DNA from: Bacteroidota bacterium
GTDB lineage: Bacteria > Bacteroidota > Bacteroidia > Chitinophagales > BACL12
Length of the DNA stretch: 64,000 nucleotides
Assembly: GCA_016715425.1 (NCBI GenBank)
Contig: JADKAC010000005.1
Coordinates: forward strand, 372,001 to 436,000
Reading direction: 5' to 3'
Part shown: in pieces, positions 52,424-61,308 of the stretch
How the letters are laid out: each line of letters begins with the position of its first letter
How positions within the stretch are numbered: position 1 is the first letter of the stretch
Notes under the pieces: model-generated
Databases searched by the model: none
What the model saw: the letters and a program-made list of their open reading frames with translations, nothing else
Told to the model about the DNA's origin: nothing
Position numbers and translations under genes: made by a program

Positions 52424-54916
52424 ATGGTCAATAATAAATTTATTACTACTTTATTTTTACTTGTAATCATTTTTTCAGGAGTTGCCCGTGCTCAAAATAT
52501 TGATTGGGATGCCGCCCGTATTTTACATGAACTGGAAAAATTAAATACAACAGGCAATGTGTTGTATATGGCAGCACATCCTGATGATGAAAACACAAAA
52601 TTGATCACCTATTTTGCAAATGAAAAAAAATCACGCACTGCATATTTATCATTAACCCGAGGTGATGGCGGACAAAATCTTGTTGGTGTCGAGCTGGGTG
52701 CATATCTCGGTTTATTGCGCACGGAGGAATTAATGGAAGCAAGAAAAACGGATGGCGGTGAACAATTTTTTACAACAGCAGTAGATTTTGGTTATTCAAA
52801 AACTGCGAAAGAAACTTTTTCTATTTGGGATCACGATAGGTTATTGGAAGAAGCAGTTTGGGTAATCCGAAATTTCCAACCTGATATTATTATAACACGA
52901 TTTCCTCCGGATGAAAGAGCAGGGCATGGACAGCATACGGTAAGTGCAATTATTGCGCAAGAGGCTTTTGATGCAGCAGCGGATCCAACTATGTTTCCCG
53001 AACAACTTGCGTATGTAACGCCTTGGAAAACACAACGCATTTTTTGGAATACAAGCATTTGGTGGGATACTTCACTTGCAGAAAAATTAAAAGATGCAAA
53101 GGATGTAGGCATTATTGATATGGGTTTATACAATCCATTGCTTGGTGCATCGTATGGAGAAATTGCAGCAAATAGCAGAACACATCATAAAAGCCAGGGC
53201 TTTGGTAGTACACCGGTTCGAGGTTCACTCATAGAATATCTCACACTTACAAAAGGGCCATCTTTTGATACCGATATTTTTGAAGGTATAAATACAACAT
53301 GGGAACGCTTTCGTATGGGTGCCGATATTGGAAGTATGATTGATTCAATAATTAATAATTATAACATCGTAAATCCTGCCGCTTCATTACCAAAATTATT
53401 ACAATTATATAAAGTGATAAATGCACTTCCAAAACAAAACATTACTACTTATAAAAAGCAACAATTGCAAAATATTATTTTGGCTTGTGCAGGCATATGG
53501 TTGGAGCCGGTTGCAACACAGGATATGGCTGCAATAGGAGAAAATTTAACAATAGTAAATAATTCAATAGTGCGCATGCCGGCAAATGTTGTTTTAAAAA
53601 ATATAGAAGTAAATGATTCTGTAATTGCGATAAACAGAACTCTGGAATTAAACAATAATTATTTGGATACAATGCAAATTATTATTCCTACACATGCAAG
53701 TTCAACACCGTATTGGATGGAGTTACCTTATAATGGTTTTTTTGAAGTGAAAGATAAAACGATGATAGGAAAACCTGAAAGTGATCCTGCTGTAATTGTA
53801 AAATATCATTTGCAATTTATGCAAGATGTAGAAATGGATATTATAAGAGGTGTTGTATTTAAGGAAACAGATGCAGTGAAAGGGGAAATAATAAAGCCAT
53901 TGGCAATAGTTCCTGAACTCACAGTGAATCTTGCGGAAGATGTGTTCGTTTTTGGTGACAATAAGCCGAAAAAAATTATAGTTACTGCAAAAGCATTCAG
54001 AGATATTAAACAAGGAAATGTGCGCTTGCAAATAGCAGATGGTTGGAAGATTACAAACGATAATAAAAATATTATTTTACAAAAAGGAGAATCACTGCAA
54101 TTAGAATTTGAAATTACTCCACCCGCATTTGCTTCTTCAACAACATTACAAATATTTTCCTCTACAGAATATGCACCCGAACAAGTTGCAGAAAAAATTA
54201 CGGTGATAGATCATGATCATATTCAACGACAGGTAGTAGTTGAAAATGCAATTGTAAAAATGGTGAAAGTGTATACAGAAATTCCTGCTTTGAAAATAGG
54301 ATACATTGAAGGTGCAGGAGATAAAGTATTTGAATCATTACAACAATTAGGTGCAGATATCACCTTATTAAATCCGCAAAATATTTCCGTAAATGAATTA
54401 ATGCAATATGATGTAATTGTTGCCGGCATTCGTGCATACAATACTTCAAAAGATTTAGCAGACGCACGCAATACCTTCAAAGAATATATGCAACAAGGTG
54501 GAATTTATATTGTGCAATATAACACCCATCGTGATTTGTATTCGGATGACTATGCACCTTATCCGTTTAAAATTGGTAGAGGCAGAGTAACAGATGAGAA
54601 TTCGGAGGTTACATTTTTATTACCTGCACATACGATATTAAATACACCGAATAAAATAACCGCAACCGATTTTGAAAGTTGGATACAAGAACGAGGGTTA
54701 TATTTCGCCACAGATTTGGATGCGGCGTATGTTACTCCACTTGCATTTACAGATCCGGATGAAAATGCGCAAAATGGCTCATTAATTATTGCCGATTATG
54801 GTAAAGGCGCATTTATTTATACAGGTATTTCTTTTTTTAGAGAGTTGCCTGCAGGCGTTCCCGGAGCATATCGTTTGTTTATAAATTTACTCGCCTACAA
54901 ACCTGCAACACCTTAA
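52424..54916 (+). CDS. PIG-L family deacetylase with C-terminal glutamine-amidotransferase-like domain
   Basis: 830 aa. Signal peptide about 1-24 (ends ARAQ-N). The PIG-L/LmbE domain (about 40-300) has the zinc motif A-H52-PDDE56 and a second His pair in AGHGQHTVSA. These zinc enzymes remove N-acetyl groups from GlcNAc-type substrates. A middle Ig-like region is followed by a C-terminal amidotransferase/ThuA-like domain (about 620-830: YDVIVAGIRAYNT, GGIYIVQYNTHRD). The export signal indicates periplasmic action. It is followed by a 44-aa membrane peptide and a sodium:solute symporter, suggesting that the released sugar is imported. Confidence 0.9.
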   Translation: MVNNKFITTLFLLVIIFSGVARAQNIDWDAARILHELEKLNTTGNVLYMAAHPDDENTKLITYFANEKKSRTAYLSLTRGDGGQNLVGVELGAYLGLLRTEELMEARKTDGGEQFFTTAVDFGYSKTAKETFSIWDHDRLLEEAVWVIRNFQPDIIITRFPPDERAGHGQHTVSAIIAQEAFDAAADPTMFPEQLAYVTPWKTQRIFWNTSIWWDTSLAEKLKDAKDVGIIDMGLYNPLLGASYGEIAANSRTHHKSQGFGSTPVRGSLIEYLTLTKGPSFDTDIFEGINTTWERFRMGADIGSMIDSIINNYNIVNPAASLPKLLQLYKVINALPKQNITTYKKQQLQNIILACAGIWLEPVATQDMAAIGENLTIVNNSIVRMPANVVLKNIEVNDSVIAINRTLELNNNYLDTMQIIIPTHASSTPYWMELPYNGFFEVKDKTMIGKPESDPAVIVKYHLQFMQDVEMDIIRGVVFKETDAVKGEIIKPLAIVPELTVNLAEDVFVFGDNKPKKIIVTAKAFRDIKQGNVRLQIADGWKITNDNKNIILQKGESLQLEFEITPPAFASSTTLQIFSSTEYAPEQVAEKITVIDHDHIQRQVVVENAIVKMVKVYTEIPALKIGYIEGAGDKVFESLQQLGADITLLNPQNISVNELMQYDVIVAGIRAYNTSKDLADARNTFKEYMQQGGIYIVQYNTHRDLYSDDYAPYPFKIGRGRVTDENSEVTFLLPAHTILNTPNKITATDFESWIQERGLYFATDLDAAYVTPLAFTDPDENAQNGSLIIADYGKGAFIYTGISFFRELPAGVPGAYRLFINLLAYKPATP

Positions 54917-54917
54917 T

Positions 54918-55052
54918 ATGGTAACGAAAAAAAATGATCAGAAAAATGATGCACCTATATTCGGCACTTGGAATAAATGGTATATTTTATTGATTGTTTT
55001 TCTTTTGATTCAAATTATTCTCTTTACATATCTGACAATATTTTATAGATGA
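54918..55052 (+). CDS. 44-residue single-span membrane peptide upstream of the symporter
   Basis: ATG at 54918-54920, stop TGA at 55050-55052. A charged N-terminus (VTKKNDQKND) and FGTWNKWY precede a single hydrophobic span (ILLIVFLLIQIILFTYLTIF). It starts one base after the deacetylase stop (TAA at 54914-54916), and its TGA overlaps the symporter ATG (ATGA). It is therefore translated as part of the operon. Similar tiny proteins with a T-W-x-x-W-Y motif accompany sodium:solute symporters in other Bacteroidota as far as I recall. It may be a small subunit or stabiliser of the transporter. Confidence 0.82.
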   Translation: MVTKKNDQKNDAPIFGTWNKWYILLIVFLLIQIILFTYLTIFYR

Positions 55053-56773
55053 GTGCTGTAGATTGGTTAGTGATGTTGGGCACTTTAATTTCTATTGCTG
55101 CTTACGGTATTTATCATACTCGAGGCAATAAAAATCTTGAAGGATTTATTAAGGCTGATAATACAGAACGATGGTGGGGAATCGGCTTATCTGTAATGGC
55201 AACTCAGGCAAGTGCAATCACTTTTTTATCTACACCCGGTCAAGCATATTCCGATGGTATGGGGTTTATTCAATTTTATTTCGGGCTACCTATTGCAATG
55301 ATACTTGTTGCAGTATTTTTTATTCCGATGTATTATAAATTGAAAGTATTTACTGCGTATGAATTTCTCGAAAAAAGATTTGATGTAAAAACTCGCACAT
55401 TAACTGCAGGTTTATTTTTATTGCAAAGAAGTGTTGCGGCAGGAATTACCATTTATGCACCTTCAATTATTGTATCGCAATTAATTGGCTGGAGTTTAAA
55501 TTTTACAGTGATTTTTATAGGCACTTTTGTAACTGGATATGTTTTATCCGGTGGTACAAAAGCCGTTGCAATTACACACAAACAACAGATGGCTGTAATC
55601 TTTACAGGAATGTTTGTCGCCTTCGGATTTCTGGTGTATTATATTACCCGGCAAATGAGTTTTAATGATGGATTGCATGTAGCAGGAACACTCGGCAAAA
55701 TGAATATTGTAGATTATAAATTTGATCTGAATAATCGCTATACAATTTGGAGTGGAATTCTGGGTGGATTGTTTTTACAACTCAGTTATTTTGGAACAGA
55801 TCAAAGTCAGGTCGGTAGATATATTTCCGGTAAGTCAGTTGCACATAGTCGTCTGGGATTAATATTTAATGGACTGATGAAAATACCAATGCAGTTTTTT
55901 ATTTTAATTACAGGTGTATTGGTATTTGTTTTTTATCAAATGTATCAGCCACCTGTGTATTTCAACACGCAGGAAATTGAGAATATAAAAACTTCAAAAT
56001 ACAGTGCAGAATTTTTTGATTTGAATGATAAAATGGAATCTGCTTTTTCTAATAAATCAATTGCATTAGATAATTATGTTTCCGCATTGCATGCAGAAGA
56101 AGATGTTCAGATTGAAAGTGAAAAAAGTACATTGATTACTACTCAAACACATTATGATAGTTTGCGTAGCGAATTGCAATTGTTGGTTACTAAAAATAAT
56201 CCGAAAGCAGAAGATGATAATGATTATATTTTCATGCGCTTTGTAATGGACTTCCTCCCGATAGGATTAGTAGGTTTATTATTTGCCGTAATTTTTTCTG
56301 CGGGGATGAGTTCTTCTGCATCAGAAATAAATGCGTTAGCTGCTACTTTCACTATTGATATTTATAAAAGACTATTAATTAAAAATGCTTCACCTGAAAA
56401 ATATTTAACTGCATCAAGAATACTCACCTTATTATTTGGATTATTGGCGATTGGATTTGCGCTTATCGTATCTCAATTTGAAAATCTGATTGAAGCTGTA
56501 AATATTATTGGCAGTTTATTCTACGGTACCATATTGGGGATATTTTTAACAGCACTATTATTGAAATCAGTTTCGGGCAATGCGGTATTCATTGCAGCCC
56601 TAATTACACAATTCATTATTTTCTATATTGATTTCAATGATCGGTTCAATTGGGGGCTTCCGTCTCTGCATTTGAGTTATTTATGGTATAATGTTCTGGG
56701 TAGTCTGTTAGTTATGCTCTTAAGTTTAATAATTCAACAAGTGTTTACCCGAAGATTGTTTACAAACCATTAA
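55049..56773 (+). CDS. Sodium:solute symporter (SSS family)
   Basis: 574 aa with about 13-14 membrane spans. Family hallmarks: RWWGIGLSVMATQASAITFLSTPGQAYSDG near the start, YYKLKVFTAYEFLEKRF, FGTDQSQVGRYISGKS, and SAGMSSSASEINALAATFTIDIY in the second half. An unusual soluble insertion of about 90 residues (about 305-390, charged, possibly coiled-coil) sits between membrane spans. The substrate is probably a sugar or amino sugar, given the neighbouring PIG-L deacetylase, but this is inference. Confidence 0.92.
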   Translation: MSAVDWLVMLGTLISIAAYGIYHTRGNKNLEGFIKADNTERWWGIGLSVMATQASAITFLSTPGQAYSDGMGFIQFYFGLPIAMILVAVFFIPMYYKLKVFTAYEFLEKRFDVKTRTLTAGLFLLQRSVAAGITIYAPSIIVSQLIGWSLNFTVIFIGTFVTGYVLSGGTKAVAITHKQQMAVIFTGMFVAFGFLVYYITRQMSFNDGLHVAGTLGKMNIVDYKFDLNNRYTIWSGILGGLFLQLSYFGTDQSQVGRYISGKSVAHSRLGLIFNGLMKIPMQFFILITGVLVFVFYQMYQPPVYFNTQEIENIKTSKYSAEFFDLNDKMESAFSNKSIALDNYVSALHAEEDVQIESEKSTLITTQTHYDSLRSELQLLVTKNNPKAEDDNDYIFMRFVMDFLPIGLVGLLFAVIFSAGMSSSASEINALAATFTIDIYKRLLIKNASPEKYLTASRILTLLFGLLAIGFALIVSQFENLIEAVNIIGSLFYGTILGIFLTALLLKSVSGNAVFIAALITQFIIFYIDFNDRFNWGLPSLHLSYLWYNVLGSLLVMLLSLIIQQVFTRRLFTNH

Positions 56774-56846
56774 CAAACCTTTAAATATTATTTACAAATG
56801 TTGATCATTTGTAGGATAGTTTCGCATTTACAGTTTCAGCGAATCC

Positions 56847-58199
56847 ATGTATATCAGACGTTTTGCTCCATTGATACTTCTTTTAAGTGTATTTACATTT
56901 AATGCATTCTCTCAATCATTTTCATTATCCGGCGAGTTCCGTCCTCGTATAGAGTATCGTGATGGTTTCAAAACATTACCTGCTTTGGATGCTGAACCCG
57001 CTTTCTTAGTAAATGAAAGAACACGTTTGATAGTAGATTATAAAAGCAAGCGAGTGAATTTCAGATTTACACCGCAGCACACCGGCCTATTTGGACAGAA
57101 TAGTTATATCAACTCAGCAGAAAATAATTTCTCAATTTATGAAGCGTATGCCGATTTGAATCTTTGCAGTAAGGAATTAGATTCTTCAAAAGGTCCGGAT
57201 CTTTTAAAATTTAGAATCGGACGACAAGCATTGAATTATGATGGAGGCAGAATATTAAGTAATCTGGATTGGCCACCTCAGGGAATCCGACATGATGCTG
57301 CGGTGCTTTTTTTGGAAGAAAAAGGATGGGAGGTTATTTTGGGTGCAGCTTTCAATCAACAATCAGATGAATTGACCGGCACGGCATTTTATGGTAATTA
57401 TTATAAATCGTTACAATTTGCAAGGCTTCATCATAAATTTAAAAATCTTGATTTTGCTGTTTTATTTCTGAAAGATGATTTTCAAAATGTACTCACAGAT
57501 TCCGCTGGTATTATATCAACCAATGGAGTTAATAGTAGAATAACAACAGGGACAAGATTAAAATATACTGTATCACCCGGGGTAAATATTCATGGGGAAT
57601 TTTATCAGCAATTAGGAGAAGATTTAGCTTACAATTCTTTAAATGCACAATTGTATAGTATAGAAGTGGAATTTAAACTCGCCAATAAAAAATTAGTAAT
57701 TACACCGGGGGTGGATATGTTGAGTGGTAATGATGGTGTAGCAGGAGAAGATCAAACACCGGAAAATACAAATCGTTTTTTTACTCCAAGCTATGGTATC
57801 AATCATAAATTTTATGGACATGCAGATTATTTTTATTGCGGTAATGGATTTGGTGATGCCGGCTTAAAAGATATTTATATTCGAACTTCTTATGCATTTA
57901 CAAGTAAGTTTAATACATGGGTTCACCTGCATGCCTATCAATCATTTACTGAAATTGCTGACTTAACAAATCCCACACAATCTGTTTCACCATATCTGGG
58001 AACTGAGATTGACTGGTTGTTAAATTATACGTTTGACGATCAGGTAACTGTACAATTTGGAACATGTTTTATGTTTGGATCAGAAACACTTAAGCAGGTG
58101 AAACAACTCATACCAGAGGAAACACGCAGTGTAGGAAATTTTACATATCTCCAATTCAAGTTTACACCGAAATTTTTTGAATCAAAAGTTGCCGGATAA
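56847..58199 (+). CDS. Alginate-export-like outer-membrane barrel
   Basis: 450 aa. Signal peptide about 1-22 (ends AFSQ-S). The sequence is a series of amphipathic strands with the motif LSGEFRPRIEYRDGF at the mature N-terminus, FRIGRQALNYDGGRILSNLDW near 120, and FTPKFFESKVAG at the end. This is the pattern of the alginate_export (AlgE-like) barrel family, which forms substrate-specific outer-membrane channels. It follows the symporter after 73 nt and may be the outer-membrane partner of the same uptake route. Confidence 0.85.
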   Translation: MYIRRFAPLILLLSVFTFNAFSQSFSLSGEFRPRIEYRDGFKTLPALDAEPAFLVNERTRLIVDYKSKRVNFRFTPQHTGLFGQNSYINSAENNFSIYEAYADLNLCSKELDSSKGPDLLKFRIGRQALNYDGGRILSNLDWPPQGIRHDAAVLFLEEKGWEVILGAAFNQQSDELTGTAFYGNYYKSLQFARLHHKFKNLDFAVLFLKDDFQNVLTDSAGIISTNGVNSRITTGTRLKYTVSPGVNIHGEFYQQLGEDLAYNSLNAQLYSIEVEFKLANKKLVITPGVDMLSGNDGVAGEDQTPENTNRFFTPSYGINHKFYGHADYFYCGNGFGDAGLKDIYIRTSYAFTSKFNTWVHLHAYQSFTEIADLTNPTQSVSPYLGTEIDWLLNYTFDDQVTVQFGTCFMFGSETLKQVKQLIPEETRSVGNFTYLQFKFTPKFFESKVAG

Positions 58200-58275
58200 T
58201 TCAAACCGTATTATTTGTGTGTTGAATGATTGTGAATAAAAAGAATTCATCTTTTTATTAATTAGTATTTACTGG

Positions 58276-58304
58276 ATTGTATTGCGTTGCTATTCTTAAT
58301 TTTG
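58276..58304 (+). promoter_or_regulatory. Candidate promoter of thyA-dfrA
   Basis: ATTG at 58276-58279, a 17-nt spacer and TAATTTTG at 58297-58304. The -7 element fits the Bacteroidota consensus; it ends 4 nt before the thyA ATG. Confidence 0.4.
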
Positions 58305-58308
58305 ATTT

Positions 58309-59103
58309 ATGCAACAATATCATGCGTTACTTAAAAAAATTTTAGAAGAAGGTGTTTCCAAAAGCGACCGGACAGGAACAGGTACCTTAAGCATATTTGG
58401 TTATCAGATGCGCTTCGATTTATCAGAAGGGTTTCCATTACTCACCACAAAAAAATTACATGTACGTTCTATTATTCATGAATTGCTTTGGTTTATTAGC
58501 GGTGATACGAATATTAAATATTTAAAAGAAAATGGAGTTTCTATTTGGGATGATTGGGCAGATAAAAGTGGAAACTTGGGTCCGGTGTATGGTCATCAAT
58601 GGAGATCATGGCCGGGAGCAGATGGAAAAAAAATAGATCAGATTCAACAACTTATTCATCAGATAAAACATAATCCGGATTCACGCAGATTAATTGTGAG
58701 TGCATGGAATCCTGCGGATATTGAACATATGGCATTACCTCCCTGTCATTGCTTATTTCAATTTTATGTAGCGGATGGAAAGTTAAGTTGCCAGTTATAT
58801 CAGCGCAGTGCAGATACATTTTTGGGAGTGCCATTTAATATTGCATCTTATGCATTATTCACAATGATGATTGCTCAGGTGTGTGATTTAGAACCGGGTG
58901 AATTCATTCATACTTTTGGTGATGCACATTTATATAGTGATCATATTGAACAAGCAAAATTGCAAATGACAAGAGAGCCGAGAGCGTTACCCAAAATGCA
59001 AATTAATCCGGAAGTAAAAGATTTGTTTGCATTTAAATTTGAAGATTTTTCTTTGCTGGATTACGATCCACATCCACATATTAAAGCAAAAGTAAGTGTA
59101 TGA
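58309..59103 (+). CDS. thyA: Thymidylate synthase
   Basis: 264 aa, the same length as E. coli ThyA. It methylates dUMP to dTMP with methylene-tetrahydrofolate. Catalytic C146 lies in PPCHCLFQFYV; RTGTGT near the N-terminus binds phosphate; QRSADTFLGVPFNIASYA and HIYSDH-type HLYSDHI are conserved. It overlaps dfrA by 4 nt, so the dihydrofolate it produces is recycled by the co-translated reductase. Confidence 0.98.
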   Translation: MQQYHALLKKILEEGVSKSDRTGTGTLSIFGYQMRFDLSEGFPLLTTKKLHVRSIIHELLWFISGDTNIKYLKENGVSIWDDWADKSGNLGPVYGHQWRSWPGADGKKIDQIQQLIHQIKHNPDSRRLIVSAWNPADIEHMALPPCHCLFQFYVADGKLSCQLYQRSADTFLGVPFNIASYALFTMMIAQVCDLEPGEFIHTFGDAHLYSDHIEQAKLQMTREPRALPKMQINPEVKDLFAFKFEDFSLLDYDPHPHIKAKVSV

Positions 59104-59597
59104 TATTTTCAATAATAGTAGCAGCAGATTCAAATGGAGTTATTGGTTTCAATGGCGAAATGCCCTGGAAAAAACTCACTGCCGATTTGCAATTTTTTAA
59201 AAATACCACAATGCATCATTGGTGTATTCTCGGCCGCAAAACATACAATGCTTTAGGTAATAAAGTGTTGCCCGAAAGAAAATTTATTATTGTTACCAGA
59301 GATAATTCATTTAAAGCATCGGATAGTTTAATCGTACATTCTATCGAAACTGCAATGCATTTGGATGTAATTAAAAATGAAGAAGAGGTTTTTATTTTGG
59401 GCGGGGGAGAAATTTACAAACAAGCTCTGCCAATGGTGAATAGAATTTATCTCACCCGCATTCATGATACATTTGAAGGGGATACTTATTTTTTAATTCC
59501 CGATCCGGAAAATTGGGAAATGATATCTCGTTCTGATTATTCAAAGGATGAAAAAAATCCTTATAATTATTCCTTTTTAGTATTTGACAGGAAATGA
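59100..59597 (+). CDS. folA: Dihydrofolate reductase
   Basis: 165 aa, normal length. It reduces dihydrofolate with NADPH. Key features: IVAADSNGVIGFNGEMPWKK (residues about 5-24), LGRKTYNALG and FILGGGEIYKQAL. It is coupled to thyA by a 4-nt ATGA overlap, a common arrangement. Confidence 0.97.
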   Translation: MIFSIIVAADSNGVIGFNGEMPWKKLTADLQFFKNTTMHHWCILGRKTYNALGNKVLPERKFIIVTRDNSFKASDSLIVHSIETAMHLDVIKNEEEVFILGGGEIYKQALPMVNRIYLTRIHDTFEGDTYFLIPDPENWEMISRSDYSKDEKNPYNYSFLVFDRK

Positions 59598-59897
59598 TTT
59601 TCTTATACAAGGTTAACATCCACCACACTTAATTTTATCAATAATAAATGCATAAAGAATAACTCCGGTTAGTTAATCCTTAATTCAGCCTTCTAACGAA
59701 GATTAATATGGCGAGAGGAATTGAGGAATGCGTTCGCCTTTTATTTTTTAAATTCTGCCGAAGAATACTTTTTGCCTTTATTTAAGATTGATTAAGTATT
59801 TTTTGTATTTGATTAACAAATTCAATTGTGAAATTTAATTTCTGTTTGATTTTGGAATTACAAAAGGTCTTTCCTTTGTATTTCAAAATAAAACGAT
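59598..59897 (+). other. Intergenic region between dfrA and the haloperoxidase-like gene
   Basis: 300 nt, very AT-rich. A weak GGCGA/TCGCC pairing (about 59711-59742) followed by T-rich sequence might end the thyA-dfrA transcript. No gene or convincing repeat is seen. Confidence 0.35.
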
Positions 59898-61241
59898 ATG
59901 AAAATTACTACTAGACAACAATTTTTTACTGCCTTTTTCGCCATAATATTATTAATGGCAAGTTGTAAAAAAGAATCATCTGTCCTAGATCCGGACGGAG
60001 ATTTTGTTCAAAACAGCACATCAGATTATGATGCAAGAGTTGCTCAAACTTATATGGATGAGTTTTTGAGAATGGTAAAAGAAACACCAGGTTGGTCGCC
60101 ACCGGTAGCTGCCCGTGGTTTTGGCTATGTTGGACTTGCATTATATGAAGCCACTCGTCCAGGTATAGATGGTAGTCATTCTATGGCAGGTCAATTAAAT
60201 GAACTAGGTTCATTACCTCAAGTTGAAGCAAATGAAAAATATCATTGGGCATTATGTGCAAGTGAAGCGATGTTTAATATGATTTTAGATTTAACGCCTA
60301 CTTGCTCAGCTGATAATCTTGCTTTGTTAACTGGAATCTACAATGATTTTGATGCAGAATTTTCTAATATTCCTGCTGATGTATATGATAGATCAGTTGC
60401 ATTTGGACAAGCAATTGCAGATGCAATTTTCGAATATTCTAAAACAGATGGCGGTCATGAATGTTACGCATCTAATTTCCCTTCAGATTATATAGCACCG
60501 GTAGGTGACGGTATGTGGGTTCCAACGCCTCCGGGATTTACAGGTGCATTACAACCATACTGGGGAACAGTTCGCCCTTTCTTGGCTGTTAATCTTACAG
60601 AAGCTGTCGCTGTTCCTCCTTATGCATATTCTACTGTGCCTACTTCTACTATGTATCGTGCTGCAATGGAAGTATATGATTATGTAGAAAACAGCACTCC
60701 TGAACAAACTGCGATTGCATTATTCTGGGCTGATGATCCGGGTAATACAGTAACGCCTCCTGGTCATGCTATCTCAATTGCAAAACAAGTTATAGATAAA
60801 GAAAATAGCAATTTAGCAGTGGCTGCAATTACTTATGCAAAGCTTGGTTTATCAATTAACGATGCCTTCATTGTTTGTTGGAACAATAAATTTATCTTTA
60901 ATCTAATCAGACCTATTTCTTATATCAACCAAGTAATTGACCCTGCATTTAGTACGATTGTAGGTACACCTCCATTTCCTGAATATACCTCAGGTCACTC
61001 AGTAAATATGGGCGCATTCTCTTATATAATGGAAACTACATTTGGTTATGATTATGCATTCACTGATGATACGCATGCAGGTGTGCATCCGGCAAGAAGT
61101 TTCAGCAGTTTTGATGATGCTGCAGGTGAAGCAGCAATATCAAGAGTATATGGTGGAATACATTATACGCAAGCTTGTACTCAGGGAATTAAAATGGGAC
61201 ACATTGTTGCAAAGAATATCGATGCTCTAAAGTGGGATTAA
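59898..61241 (+). CDS. Vanadium-dependent haloperoxidase-like lipoprotein (PAP2 superfamily)
   Basis: 447 aa. Lipobox LMASC with lipidated C23. The C-terminal half carries the vanadate/phosphate-binding motifs: K331-x6-R338-P, S365-G-H367 in PEYTSGHS, and R416-x5-H422. In related haloperoxidases the last motif ends HxxxD; here the residue at that place is Ala (HYTQA). Members oxidise halides with hydrogen peroxide or act as acid phosphatases. Given the missing Asp, phosphatase or altered activity is possible. A terminator follows directly. Confidence 0.88.
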   Translation: MKITTRQQFFTAFFAIILLMASCKKESSVLDPDGDFVQNSTSDYDARVAQTYMDEFLRMVKETPGWSPPVAARGFGYVGLALYEATRPGIDGSHSMAGQLNELGSLPQVEANEKYHWALCASEAMFNMILDLTPTCSADNLALLTGIYNDFDAEFSNIPADVYDRSVAFGQAIADAIFEYSKTDGGHECYASNFPSDYIAPVGDGMWVPTPPGFTGALQPYWGTVRPFLAVNLTEAVAVPPYAYSTVPTSTMYRAAMEVYDYVENSTPEQTAIALFWADDPGNTVTPPGHAISIAKQVIDKENSNLAVAAITYAKLGLSINDAFIVCWNNKFIFNLIRPISYINQVIDPAFSTIVGTPPFPEYTSGHSVNMGAFSYIMETTFGYDYAFTDDTHAGVHPARSFSSFDDAAGEAAISRVYGGIHYTQACTQGIKMGHIVAKNIDALKWD

Positions 61242-61268
61242 TTATTTTTTGATTTATAATTTTTAATG

Positions 61269-61297
61269 AATAGGCCGGATTTACCGGCCTATTTTTA
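61269..61297 (+). terminator. Terminator of the haloperoxidase-like gene
   Basis: 10-bp stem AATAGGCCGG (61269-61278) with CCGGCCTATT (61284-61293) and a 5-nt loop, then T-rich sequence. Confidence 0.88.
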
Positions 61298-61308
61298 TTT
61301 TTACAGAT

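Noticed and set aside
59709..59792. 27-codon ORF in the dfrA-haloperoxidase gap
   Set aside because: Very short, no promoter or conserved pattern; more likely part of a weak terminator region.
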